In this document: in pieces, positions 12,179-21,639 of the stretch
Position numbering within the stretch: the first letter of the stretch is position 1
Layout of the letters: each line of letters opens with the position of its first letter
Assembly: GCA_036365515.1 (NCBI GenBank)
Contig: CM070873.1
Coordinates: 214,815,376 to 214,879,375 of the forward strand
Reading direction: 5' to 3'
Origin: Torymus aiolomorphi
Lineage: Eukaryota > Arthropoda > Insecta > Hymenoptera > Torymidae
DNA: 64,000 nt
The notes under the pieces: generated by a model
Seen by the model: the letters and a program-made list of their open reading frames with translations, nothing else
Database searches by the model: none
What the model was told of the DNA's origin: nothing
Made by a program: the position numbers and the translations under genes

Positions 12179-12590
12179 ATAGTATACAATACTTGGACCG
12201 GAAATTGGATGCCCTGGGCGTGCGTCATGACGCCCTCGACTTCGCCTCGGGCGTCATACCACGCACGCCCCGGAAATCCAATTTCCGGCCCACGTATCGT
12301 AATATACTATTTCAATTTTTATATTCAATATTTCATCATACTATCATATGGCGCTTTAAAAACCTTTTTCGCCATACCCTGGCCGAAAGTGCCACATTCC
12401 CGCCCGGCTCAAAAACGGGAATGTGGTGTTTTCGGCCCGGGTATGGCGAAAAATAGTATACGCACCTCGGGAGTAAAATTGGCCAGCCCCCAGCTCGTGT
12501 TTGCCACCCTCGCCTTCGGCTCGGGTGGCAATTTACACGACCTGTGAACTGTCCAAGTTTTTTCCTCCCCTGGTGCGTAATATACTATTT
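12179..12590. mobile_element. Array of three AATAGTATA hairpin units
   Basis: Unit A (12179-12311) has arms around GGAAATTGGAT and ATCCAATTTCC with apex CCCTCGACTTCGCCTCGGGC. Unit B (12364-12452) has arms TTTTTCGCCATACCCTGGCCGAAA and TTTCGGCC-GGGTATGGCGAAAAA and a short GGCTCAAAAACGGG tip. Unit C (12452-12590) has GTGCG ends, a CAGCTCGTG/CACGA stem and apex CCCTCGCCTTCGGCTCGGG. Units B and C share the AATAGTATA junction at 12452-12460. The stems differ wholly between units, while the ends and apex are conserved. Confidence 0.75.
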
Positions 12591-14340
12591 CAGGGTTTTG
12601 TAATAAATCTTAAAATTTTCGTAAAATCATAGTTTGTATAAAAACCGTCTGTTGTTCGTTTGGAATTCGTTTCAATTGAGAACCAAGATTACTATAGATA
12701 ACTATAGATAACTTTTCTATCATCTTAAATATACGTTTAGACATGTGTAATCCAGATGTATCCTTTTGTTACCTCATCTTTTTAGACGCGGGGGCACGGC
12801 TACAACAGCCGTGGAAAGGGGATAGAAGTCGAGCGCACGCTATATTGCAAAGCGTCAGCGGATGAACTGCGCGTCATGAGGTATTATTTTCTTGAACCTC
12901 GACACCGACTCGCAGTGACACCGAGTCCAGTCGGGCACGGCGCGCTGATGGTACGGGTGCATCAAGAGGGCTGGCGCGAAGCCTTTGAAGTTGGCGGTGA
13001 ATCAGCATTAGCGCACACGCGAGTGCCCGTGAACGCGAGGTATATTCGCCTGTCCGATGTTTGGCAAACATCAACCGAGCGACGAGCCCACATATGTAAT
13101 TCGAAATCGCGATGTTCGATGGTTGCGCGTGGCCTCACTGCACGGAGCTGCAACGGGAAGGTGAGATACAAAGCCATTAGGCTGGGAGAGGGAGACGAAA
13201 GGGGAAGGATAAAGTGTGCCGAGGCTGGCGGTGGAAAAGCCTCTTTATTCGGCCGATTGCCTCTTTGAGTCTATGTTTTTCCGCCGGTCCTCAATATCCT
13301 CTCATTTACGTTCCGTGCTTCGTTTATCGCCGTGGCGCTCATTTCATTTGACTTTGAATGACATTGGGAGCTGAATATGTAAATACATCTTTATGCCCTT
13401 TCCGAAAGCTTAACGGTCCACGTGGTCTACCTAAATGGAATATTAGTACGTATATACGCCATTTCAGCGTGTTCATCGATGAATAAATCGTTTACCTCAA
13501 TTTTATTTAAATCTATTCGTTCGCAATGTTTTAAAAAGCATTTGATGTAAGCGAAACGTGTCCAATATTGTTTCGGTGTAAGTATTGATAAAAATGGAAG
13601 CGCAAACTCAGTTGTCAGACGTCGAGGACAATATTTGGAAAGCGCTAGATTCCGGCGCGCGAGCTATAGTGTGAAATGTAACCGAATCGAAAAGCGTGGG
13701 ACGGCAAAAAGGGTCTTGTAAAAAGTGCATCAATCAAGAGATACGCGCTCGTAACGCATCGCGTTAGGCAGGCAACTTTCAATCTGCCCTTTTTCCAGAG
13801 CAAACGCTGCGGCGTGTCACCGAAACTCCCGCGAGCCCCAAACCGATAACAATGCGGTCGTTCGTTTGAATTTGGCGAAATAAAAGTTTACGCTTGTTAT
13901 TGAACGATTCATCTTTTGGGCGGCGGTGATCAGCAGCCGAATGTACACAGCGCCGACAGCGGAGGAGAGTAATTGGATAGCCGCGTGAGGCGAGGGACTA
14001 ACAACGATAACGAATGATTTCATTGTTTAAATGGATTTGGTCGCGAGAGACGCGCGCTTTTTTCTCCCGCGCACAGATTGCTCAATCACCAAATGGCGGA
14101 TTCATGCTGAACAACTAAAGCCTTCGAGCGGCTCCTGTCGCCGAGATCGAGCCTAAATAAATAAAGCCGCGCCTGCTCGCTAACGATATACAGGTGGCGC
14201 GGCTAACGAATTACGCTAAAAGCATAATTGAGCAAGGTCGTTGTTATTTAAATTGCGTTAAAACATTGTTCGGGGGAAATAGCTTTCCTCTCTTTACCGC
14301 GCGTTAACGCCACAGCGCGCACGCGCGCCCGGGACGCGAA
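12591..14340. other. GC/CpG-rich, transposon-poor island (candidate regulatory DNA)
   Basis: From about 12780 the sequence becomes GC- and CpG-rich and stays free of recognisable repeats to 14340. It contains words such as TATGTAAATACA (forkhead-like, 13375), AACAATGCGG (SOX-like, 13850), TTTATGCCC and AATAAAAGTTTA. A strong splice-donor match (AAG/GTGAGA) lies at 13161. A 130-codon plus-strand frame (12876-13268) has no domain and looks like a CpG-island artefact. The regulatory role is inferred from composition only. Confidence 0.35.
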
Positions 14341-14679
14341 AGGAAGTTTAAATAGTGCGTCGCTGAATACAATAAGTCAATATTTTACGAGCGGCAAATG
14401 CATCGGTTTTATCGTGATTTTCCTCTACTTTAAATAGACTGTTAATGTAATTAGACCGTATGAGCTACATTTTACAATAAAGGATCCTTGTGTAACGGCT
14501 ATGAGTTACAGTTAATTAATAATTTGAGTTTTATATTTTACTTGTAAATTATACTTTGATGAACCAGCCCAATAATTTCAGATTGCAACTTTCAAATTTC
14601 GATACACACAGACATAAGTGTAAGAAGTCCCTCGAGTAAATGTTGTTACGTATGAGAGGACAGACTGAATAAGTCGCGT

Positions 14680-14685
14680 AAAAAA
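14680..14685 (-). terminator. Pol III terminator (T6) of the tRNA-like gene
   Basis: On the minus strand a run of six T starts three bases after the last base of the tRNA-like cloverleaf. This is the standard RNA polymerase III stop signal. Confidence 0.6.
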
Positions 14686-14688
14686 TAT

Positions 14689-14759
14689 GCGACGAGCGGG
14701 ATTCGAACGCACGATCTCGAGGTTTGTAGGCCCGCGCTCTACCACTGAGCTAACGTCGC
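14689..14759 (-). tRNA. 71-nt tRNA-like gene, anticodon loop CTACAAA (ACA)
   Basis: Minus strand. The acceptor arm is GCGACGT/TCGTCGC (6 of 7 pairs), the D-arm GCTC-AGTGGTA-GAGC, the anticodon stem CGGGC/CCTCG (one G-T wobble, one C-C mismatch), the loop CTACAAA, the T-arm GTGCG-TTCGAAT-CCCGC (one mismatch), and there is no intron. The internal boxes are good (A: TTAGCTCAGTGG; B: GTTCGAATCC) and a T6 terminator follows. The ACA anticodon (Cys family) is unusual in eukaryotes, which normally use GCA. Together with the stem mismatches this favours a tRNA pseudogene or the head of a SINE over a working tRNA. A separate hairpin (14758-14781) abuts its 5' end. Confidence 0.6.
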
Positions 14760-16600
14760 GATGCTTGCTCGAGAGCATCGCGAGTGTCTAGTCCTTATCG
14801 TGAAGCGGATGCGTCAGGGCTCGGATGACGGTCGAGCTGAGCCCGTGACAATGTAATTGACCCTGCAAAAAATGCTCTTAGCGACCATGTATCATCGTTT
14901 AAAAAGATTGCAGGATATGAATATAAAAAGATATGGATTAAAAAATTTGTTTTCGGAACCGTAGAAAAGCGGCGATATGTGACCTCAAAGCTGGCTATTT
15001 AATAGATGTAAATACTTTGAATATGATATAGTACAAGTGTACAGTGGGTAACAGTAGTTTTCTTTTATTTTTATATTGCAAAATCGTGAAAATAATTCGA
15101 CACAAATCGATAAAATTTTTTTTTAACAGAAATTGAATTACAAATTATCCCGAATTCTTGGAGTAAGTTTATTAATACGTATTTACACACTATCAGTATT
15201 AATTCGTGTGTGCTTCAGTAATATTTCATGTGGCACAAATTCGGAATACAGATCCGATATTGTGTATGCAATGAATCACTTTGAGAAAGTCACGCTTGCA
15301 GCTAGCGCAGCCTGTGAGTGATAAAAAGGAATTAAAATCCGAGAAGCCTTATAATTTCCCAGCAGGATTTTCCCTTTTCCCTTGTTTGCGTGACGATCGG
15401 GCACATCCGTGTCAGCCGACACGTCGGTGCATGGCCGAAAATTTCCTCCGCACCCGCTGCCGGTTTCGCTCGCACGCGTCACAATGAGGGGAAAGGGCTG
15501 GCCCCGCCGTTAGCCGTTCAGTTTAGCTCCGCAGCATCTGGCAGAGCGAAGAAGTACGTGCAAGCTCCGGACGTCGGCAAGGGCGAGCTGGCGAGTGAGA
15601 GAGAGAAAGAGAGAGAGGGAGGGAGGCCGTGCCGAAAGCTCGTAGGTAAGGGCTCCGCTAGTTACGGTGTGTGTTTCCCCAGTCGGGGCACGCGCAACGT
15701 AATTGTAAGGGTTGCCAGGGGGAGAGAAGTTGGGAAAGGTCGACGACGTCGGACGGCGAATCGGAGGGTGGAAGAGGCTCATTAAACCACCCCTGACGAC
15801 CCACATGGCATACAGGATCGGCAATAAAATCATCCTCCGATCATCCGGCCTCGCCGGCGTCGTCGCTGAAAGCGAATGAGCGGGGGCGCACATACACGCG
15901 GGAGCCTGAGTGCCCGGGGCAGGATTGGAGGCCACGATTGAAAATTAAACGCCGCTACGCTATTCATGCCGACGAGTCACGAGCGGTATAAATGTATATT
16001 GGCAGGAGAGGCAACGAACGCGTCCTTCGGGCCACCGCCAGTCGAAGCCTGTTTTCTTTTTTTCACCTCGAATGCCGCGCTGCGGAAATGGACGTATATT
16101 TAGATGCATCGATTATTAAATCAGCATTCGGACGATGCCGTGCGTGGCTCCTGCCCTTTATCGACCTTTTCCCAGGACTGGCGACCGATATTCCAACTGC
16201 AAAGGCGTAGACGAGAGTATTCGCGCAAATTCCACTGCGGTTCACTCGCAGCCTTCTGAAAAATTCAAAGAGCTTCTTTTTATAGAACTATTTTCGATAG
16301 CTAGATTTAAGCGTTATTTATTCTCTAAACGATAATGAACAGCTTTTCAGATGTTGTACTTTTTCAGACAGGCACTATTTAATGTAAATTGCAAAATCTC
16401 CAGTGACTTTTATTCTGCAATCGAAATTAAATAACGACTAATGCCGAATTGCTTTATGTGCAACCAGATCTTTGAAACGTGTGACTGTGAAATTTCATTT
16501 CGTTTCTGGATGCTGTTTTGATTGTTCTTGATTCATAAAATTGGTCTATGTAGAATAATAGACGTCGAAATCTAATACGTTTGAATTTTCGAGATTGAAA
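14760..16600. other. AT-rich flanks around a GC-rich island (15270-16260)
   Basis: No gene supported. The island has purine-rich tracts (15595-15630), CpG-rich sequence, a strong donor match (TAG/GTAAGG at 15646), and homeodomain-like words (GGCAATAAAATCATC at 15820, CTCATTAAACC at 15777, CGATTATTAAATCA near 16110). Frames of up to 141 codons on both strands overlap and have no domains. The flanks 14782-15270 and 16260-16600 are AT-rich. Confidence 0.4.
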
Positions 16601-17060
16601 TACCCGCGTAAAAATTGAAGCTATTGCAACAACATTGCTACTGTATTGGAAATTAATATCGCTGATGTATTGGCAATATAGAAGTACAACAATTGCAAGG
16701 CTATTGCCTTGCGCTAAACAGGCGCTATTTGCCTTGGGTGCTATTGCCAATGTATTGCCAATATCTTAAGATTTAACTTTCTAAAAAAAAAAATTCTTGG
16801 GTGGATTCGAACTATTACTAGACTTGCTCGCCAACGAGCTAATTCGTTGTTTATGTCAATGAACGAAATAGAGGTTAAATCTATTTCAAAACAAATGTTC
16901 GCTTGTTTCAACTGTTAACCTCCATTTCGTTCATTAACAGAAACAACCAAATAGCTCTGTGAGTAGCGAACAAGCCCGAGCGGAAATTAAATCAGTCCAG
17001 CCTTATTTGAAATCAGGCCTTGATCAAGCTTCTTGATCAAAGCCCAATTAGGATGGAGAC
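16601..17060 (-). mobile_element. tRNA-headed SINE-like element, copy 1 (minus)
   Basis: Read on the minus strand, a tRNA-like head (16855-16798; TTAGCTCGTTGGCGAGCAAG then AGTTCGAATCCACCC, i.e. box A and box B) is followed by CAAGAATTTTTTTTTT. Next comes a body with TTAAATCTTAAGATATTGGCAATACATTGGCAATA, ending TTTTTACGCGGGTA at 16601. Upstream lies a GATCAAGG/TTGATCAAGC block (16985-17045). Every segment recurs in plus orientation at 21640-22008. A 21-bp hairpin (16858-16940, AATGAACGAAATAGAGGTTAA and its complement) separates head and upstream block in this copy only. Confidence 0.7.
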
Positions 17061-17429
17061 GCTTTTTTTATTAAGCCTTGAATTGACAAGTTATATTTCC
17101 CTGACGACCGATTTAATTATACTTCATAACCTCATTATTTACAATAATTAATTATGGTTATTTACATATAATTTTTTAAAAATACAGAATTAAATGTTTT
17201 TTTTTTTAATTGAAAGTTTTATTCACTGAGAAAATGATAACATTATATTTATCATATTTATCATATATTGTAAATGTTAACATACGTATTTTTAATTATG
17301 GCGAATTATACATACAAAATGTTATATTGTAACAAATACAATATTTAAATATTTGCCCATAAATGTATATCTTGTAATTGTTATAGTACTAGTATTCTTT
17401 GAAATATAGTTTTTTTAATAATATCACTG
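17061..17429. other. AT-rich spacer
   Basis: Very AT-rich with a T10 run near 17200. No gene or element recognised. Confidence 0.4.
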
Positions 17430-18235
17430 TCTCAATAATAGAGTCTATGTGGTGCGCATCGTAGGTTTTTACGTTTAGATATCCGGGTTTCATCTAATGC
17501 GTGGTAGTGGTAGTCGATGACGATGTCTAGGTGTTGCGCTCCGTAGTATTTTGCCTTTAGGTGTTGGAAATCATCGAATTCGTTATGTAGATGTTCGGAG
17601 AGGTCGATGACGATGTCTAGGTGGTGTGCTCCGTAGTTTTTTCGACTTATTGTTGCAATTACGTCGAATGCGTGGTCTAGGTGGCGCGCTCCGTAGTTTT
17701 TTGCGTTTAGATATCAAGACGCATCTAATAGGTGGTCCAGGTGTTCAGGGTAGTCGATGATGATGTCTAGGTGGTGCGCTCCATAGTTTTTTTTCTGTAG
17801 GTTTTGGAACGCATCAAACGCGTGGTTGGTTTGGTTGGTTGGTTCTTTGGGGTGGCTGATAATGGAATCTATAGGTAATGCGCTCCGTACATTCTCACAC
17901 CTATAGATGCAAAAAGATACGGGCCACTCAGACCAGAGCGCACCACTTAGGCTCTGTCATTGGCTATCCTGAACACCTAGATAACGCATTCGATGATTTC
18001 CAACGCCTAGAGGCAAAAACCGACGGTGCGCACCACCTTAACTCTCTCATCGGCTACCCGAAATACCTAAAGCACGTATAATTGAATACGTTATGACAAC
18101 TAGACAAAAAATTACACGTGACACCTAGACACCGTCATCGGCTACCCCGACCACCTAGAGCACGTATTACATGCGTTCTCAGACCTATAATCGCAAAAAA
18201 CTACGAAAAGCACTAACCTGTTTATCGGCTAACTC
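17430..18235. repeat. Inverted pair of degenerate minisatellite arrays
   Basis: The left array (about 17430-17855) repeats phrases GTCGATGACGATGTCTAGGTG, GGTGCGCTCCGTAGTTTTTT and TTTAGRTRTTGGAAATCATCGAA at spacings of about 60-90 bp (GCTCCGTAGT-type words near 17540, 17630, 17690, 17780). The right array (about 17880-18235) carries the reverse complements (GAGCGCACCACTTAGG, TTCGATGATTTCCAACGCCTAGA, CATCGGCTACCC). The switch of orientation is near 17855-17880, next to GTTGGTTGGTTGG. No protein is encoded; the family is unknown. Confidence 0.65.
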
Positions 18236-18675
18236 TCGCTGCACTACACCCGCTCATTCAAATATCATTGTAACTGTTAGAATATCGACGTTTATTATAA
18301 ATATACGCGAATGATCCCTGGTGAAAATATTTTTATGAAAAAGCAAGGGCGTGTTCCAAATCAGAAATTATTTTCATTAAATATCATCGATAAGCATGGA
18401 AAATAGGATGTATCCATTCTTTTTATATTTATTAAATGTTATTCATCACTATTCATAAGGTTTATATTTCATTAGTTATCCATGAAACACTATGAATATA
18501 ATAGGAAAAAATTATAAACACAAAAAATTAAGTTATGAATAATAAATTCTAAAAGTAATAATGAATTTATTATTAATCTCTATGAATAGATACGTTATAG
18601 TCTGATCTTATATGAAAAAATATGATTTTGTGTATAAAGTATGTCTGATTTGGAATGTTTCGTTACTTTTTTCAT

Positions 18676-19024
18676 AATAGTATATTACGCACCTAGGACG
18701 GGAAAAATTTGGACAGTCCACAGCTCGCGTAATTTGCCATCCGAGCGGAAGGCGAGGGTGGAAAATTACAGTAGCTGTGGGCTGGCCAATTTTCCGTCCA
18801 TGGTGCAGTGTATACTATTTTTCATCATACCCGGGCCGAAAATACCACTTCCGCGTTTTAGAGCCCGGCTGGGAAGTGGTAATTTCGGCCAGGGTATTAT
18901 GAATAGTATATTACGCACCATGGAAGGAAAAAACTTGGACAGTCCACAGCTCGTGTAAATGCATGGCATGGCAAACACGAGCTGGGGGCTGGCCAATTTT
19001 GCTCCCGTGGTGCGTATACTATTT
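18676..19024. mobile_element. Three joined AATAGTATA hairpin units
   Basis: Units 18676-18819 and 18902-19024 both have AATAGTATATTACGCACC left ends, TATACTATT right ends and a GGACAGTCCACAGCTCG block. The first has a full apex (reverse complement ACCCTCGCCTTCCGCTCGG), while the second has a replaced tip (ATGCATGGCATGG). The middle unit (18820-18901) has arms CATACCCGGGCCGAAAATACCACTT and AAGTGGTAATTTCGGCC-GGGTATTATG. This triplet has the same order as 12179-12590 (units C, B, C). Confidence 0.75.
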
Positions 19025-19094
19025 TTTGTAACACAGGCACAATTTTCGCGTTTTTTAAACCTGAAAGTAGATCCAAAAGTGAACGGTTTTAGAC

Positions 19095-19165
19095 CATCGG
19101 GCGCAAAAGTAGCTAAGCGGGCGCAAAAGTAGCCGAAGCGGGCGCAAAAGTAACCGTTTTCAATA
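19095..19165. repeat. GCGGGCGCAAAAGTAG short tandem repeat
   Basis: Three copies of a unit of about 22 bp (GGGCGCAAAAGTAGC, GGGCGCAAAAGTAGCC, GGGCGCAAAAGTAACC). It is CpG-rich inside otherwise AT-rich sequence and flanks a hairpin unit. Confidence 0.7.
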
Positions 19166-19440
19166 ATAGTTCTTCTATTTTTTTTCTTTATCCGCGTGTC
19201 TTACTTTTACTAATTACATGTTTTAATGTACTTTTTATGATTTTAATAATTACAAATTTTAGTTTTTTTTAGATTAATTTAATATTTTACTATCTAATTT
19301 GTAACGTATAAATAATACACAACTTATTGATAAAATATAATGTTATAAGCTAGCAATATACATAGTAGTTGGTGTAACAGAAATTCGTTGATGTTGTTTC
19401 CCGTTTTAAGTGGAAAAACGCGAAAATCAATACCTGTGTC

Positions 19441-19608
19441 ACAAAAAATATGGTGTGCACCAAGGGCTTAGTGGGCCTTTTGACCTCGTGTGATTGCAGT
19501 ACTCGTCTACGGCTCGCGGACGCACTCGCCTTCGGCTCGTACTGCAAACTTCTCACTCGGTCTAAAAAGGCCCACTTTACGCCCTTGGTACACAATATAC
19601 TATTTTGT
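19441..19608. mobile_element. Hairpin unit with CACCAAGGGC/GCCCTTGG stem
   Basis: The left end ACAAAAAATATGGTGTGCACC and right end CACAATATACTATTTTGT flank the arms AAGGGC..AGTGGGCC and GGCCCACTTTACGCCCTTGG. The apex region holds two copies of the tip motif (ACTCGTCTACGGCTCG, ACTCGCCTTCGGCTCG). Outside it, CGCGAAAATCAATACCTGTGTCAC and CACAAGCACGATTTTCGCG form an outer inverted pair. A sister unit lies at 19831-20012. Confidence 0.75.
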
Positions 19609-19664
19609 ACCACAAGCACGATTTTCGCGTTTTTCAAACCTATTAATAGAGCCAAAAGCGACCG

Positions 19665-19785
19665 CTTGCCGACCAGCGGGCGGTAAAAATCGAAAAGCAC
19701 CCGCTGCTAGCGGGCGGTAAAAACTGAAAAACGCCCGCTTCTCGCCGTGGCGGGCGGTAAAAAATCAAAATCGCCCGCTGTCGAT
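19665..19785. repeat. GCGGGCGGTAAAAA short repeat
   Basis: Three GCGGGCGGTAAAAA copies at intervals of about 35-40 bp with intervening CGCCCGCT complements, so the block can also fold. It lies between the two sister hairpin units. Confidence 0.65.
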
Positions 19786-19830
19786 TTTAGTACATTAGAA
19801 CAAAAAAAAGCGAAAATCCATACTTGCGTT

Positions 19831-20095
19831 ACAAAAAATATGGTGTGCACCAAGGGCTAAGTGGGTTTTTTGACCTCGTGTGATTGCAGTACTCGTCTTC
19901 GGTTCGCAATCGCACTCGCCTTCGACTCGTGCTAGCTCACCTTCCACTCGTACTGCAATCCCACTCGGTCTAAAAAGACCCACTTTAAGCCCTTGGCACA
20001 CAATATACTATTTCCTCACATCGAGGCCGAAAATGCCATATTTCCGTTTCGGAGCCGGGCGGGAATGAGGCACTTTCGGCCCGTTGTGAGGAAAA
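19831..20095. mobile_element. Hairpin unit (sister of 19441-19608) plus adjoining GC hairpin
   Basis: 19831-20012 repeats the CACCAAGGGC..TATACTATT layout with apex words ACTCGTCTTCGG and ACTCGCCTTCGACTCG and an extra internal CTCG block. 20014-20095 has arms CCTCACATCGAGGCCGAAA and TTTCGGCCCGTTGTGAGG with a GGAGCCGGGCGGG tip, similar in design to the units at 12364-12452 and 18820-18901. Confidence 0.7.
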
Positions 20096-20114
20096 AACTA
20101 TTTTCACCAGGGAT

Positions 20115-20815
20115 TGTTCTAAAAATTTAGATTATTGTATAAATGTAACATTTGTTAAATACGAAGCTGCCGTAACATTCACACAACTGCACGGAGAAAA
20201 ATTGCGAAGATATACTCTCATCCTGACGCTTTTTACTACCATTATAGGATTTTCTACCATTGTAACGTATTCATTTTACAACATTCATTTTAAGTATTAC
20301 AAGTGTCGAGATAACTTTCTACTATATTTATATAGCAAAAAATATACATATTATAATATACTATTAAAAGTAGCTTCTTTTTTTTATAAAAAATATGAAA
20401 CATAACTATATTTTATGGCAAAAACTGCGAAGACTTGATATTCGAATGCAGGAGTTACAAAAATTTTGATATTTAATTCTAAGTTTTACAATGATTTATG
20501 GTAAAAATTATGATGTGTGAAATGCGCATGCGCGCGGCGAACACGCGCAGTCTGCTGCTCTGTCTTACCGACGTCCCTAATTTTCAGGTTATCTAGATCT
20601 CACACAATATGTTTTGCAACACAAAACTGGTCGGATATAATAAATTCCTATTTATTTTTACTTTTATAAATACATTATCAGTTGCTAATTTTCCTTTACG
20701 TTAATTATAATGCCATATATTAATTGAAATTCAACAACGCGTCTAACTCAAATCTGCCATACATCTGGCGATAGCTAATGTACAAGTTCCAAAAATTTGT
20801 AGTCGAATGTTGTTA
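20115..20815. other. AT-rich spacer
   Basis: No gene recognised. A short GC/CpG-rich spot (ATGCGCATGCGCGCGGCGAACACGCGC, abbreviated here as its core GCATGCGCGCGGCG) lies at about 20523-20545. Confidence 0.35.
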
Positions 20816-20884
20816 TGGGTAAGTGTTTAGAGCGTCCGATTGCCGTGCCAAGGGTCGAGGGATCGAATCCGACCGTCTCCATCG
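20816..20884 (+). mobile_element. tRNA-like SINE head
   Basis: A box A-like segment (GGGTAAGTGTTTAGAGCG) and a clear box B (GGATCGAATCC) lie about 40 bases apart and end in CCGTCTCCAT followed by A- and T-rich sequence. No closed cloverleaf forms, so this is a tRNA-derived repeat head, not a tRNA gene. Confidence 0.45.
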
Positions 20885-20984
20885 AAAAAAAATTTTTAAT
20901 TTTCTATATTCTTTACTTCAATTTATTTCTTGTATTTCTTGTATTAATAATATATGTGTATGCAACCCTGAAAGAATATTACGA

Positions 20985-21065
20985 ATAACGAATATTACGT
21001 AATATTACGTAATATTACGTAATATTACGAATATTATGTAATATTACGAATATTATAGAATATTA
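20985..21065. repeat. ATTACGTAAT-type tandem repeat
   Basis: About seven imperfect copies of a 10-12-bp palindromic unit (AATATTACGTAATATTACG, drifting to AATATTATGTAATATT). Each unit contains the near-palindrome ATTACGTAAT, a bZIP/PAR-type binding word. Confidence 0.75.
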
Positions 21066-21639
21066 CGAATAACCACGATAACGGAAATGAAAATTAAATT
21101 TTTAAAATTTTTAACTCGAAAAATATTTCCTATACGAGTTGTTATAAAATTTACCATATTAAATTGGAAACATTAATAGGATATTTGTCTGTCTCCGTTT
21201 TACTATGAAAAATTGTAATTTTTCCTATAGAAATTTGTAAATTTTGCTACATGATTTCTCTCCGTGTGGTTTTGGTAAGATTGATCCTATCGTACGTATA
21301 TGTTAATTATAATATTATCGTTTTCTCACTGTTGTAGTAAATATATTGTGTTGTGACGAGTTTAATTTGCGTTTAATTATCTCCTATCGAAGCTCAATTA
21401 TGTTAGCAGCTTTCATTTATATACTTGTACAAAGTCAATGACGTAAGCTATGTAAGGGATTTCACTAAAAATCCAACAGCTTAATACTGTATAAAGTAGT
21501 TAAAAAAATAAAGTGCATGTAACATTGTTAATAAAAACATTTTAATCCCTACAGAACGATATAACAATTAAATTTTAACAGCAGATAATATTGTTCTACA
21601 AGTATAAGAGGTTAGTCTAATTTGAATCTATGACAGATT

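Larger units (their letters stand above)
18313..20114. mobile_element. 1.8-kb element with CCCTGGTGAAAAT ends enclosing a hairpin array
   Basis: ATCCCTGGTGAAAATATT at 18313-18330 faces its inverted counterpart TATTTTCACCAGGGAT at 20098-20114. These ends match the CCCTGGTRGAAAT family (27994, 49976 and others). Inside lie AATAGTATA hairpin units at 18676-18819, 18820-18901, 18902-19024, 19441-19608, 19831-20012 and 20014-20095. Short GC-rich repeats separate some of them. No transposase is present, so it is non-autonomous. Confidence 0.55.

Noticed and set aside
12876..13268. 130-codon plus-strand frame in a GC island
   Set aside because: Overlaps minus-strand frames of similar quality and shows no recognisable protein family.
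17430..18235. Protein-coding tandem repeat (67-codon frame at 17878-18081)
   Set aside because: Repeat spacing is irregular, frames are broken in every other unit, and the array flips strand.
20985..21065. CRISPR-like array
   Set aside because: Units are contiguous 10-12-bp AT-rich repeats without spacers, in eukaryotic DNA.
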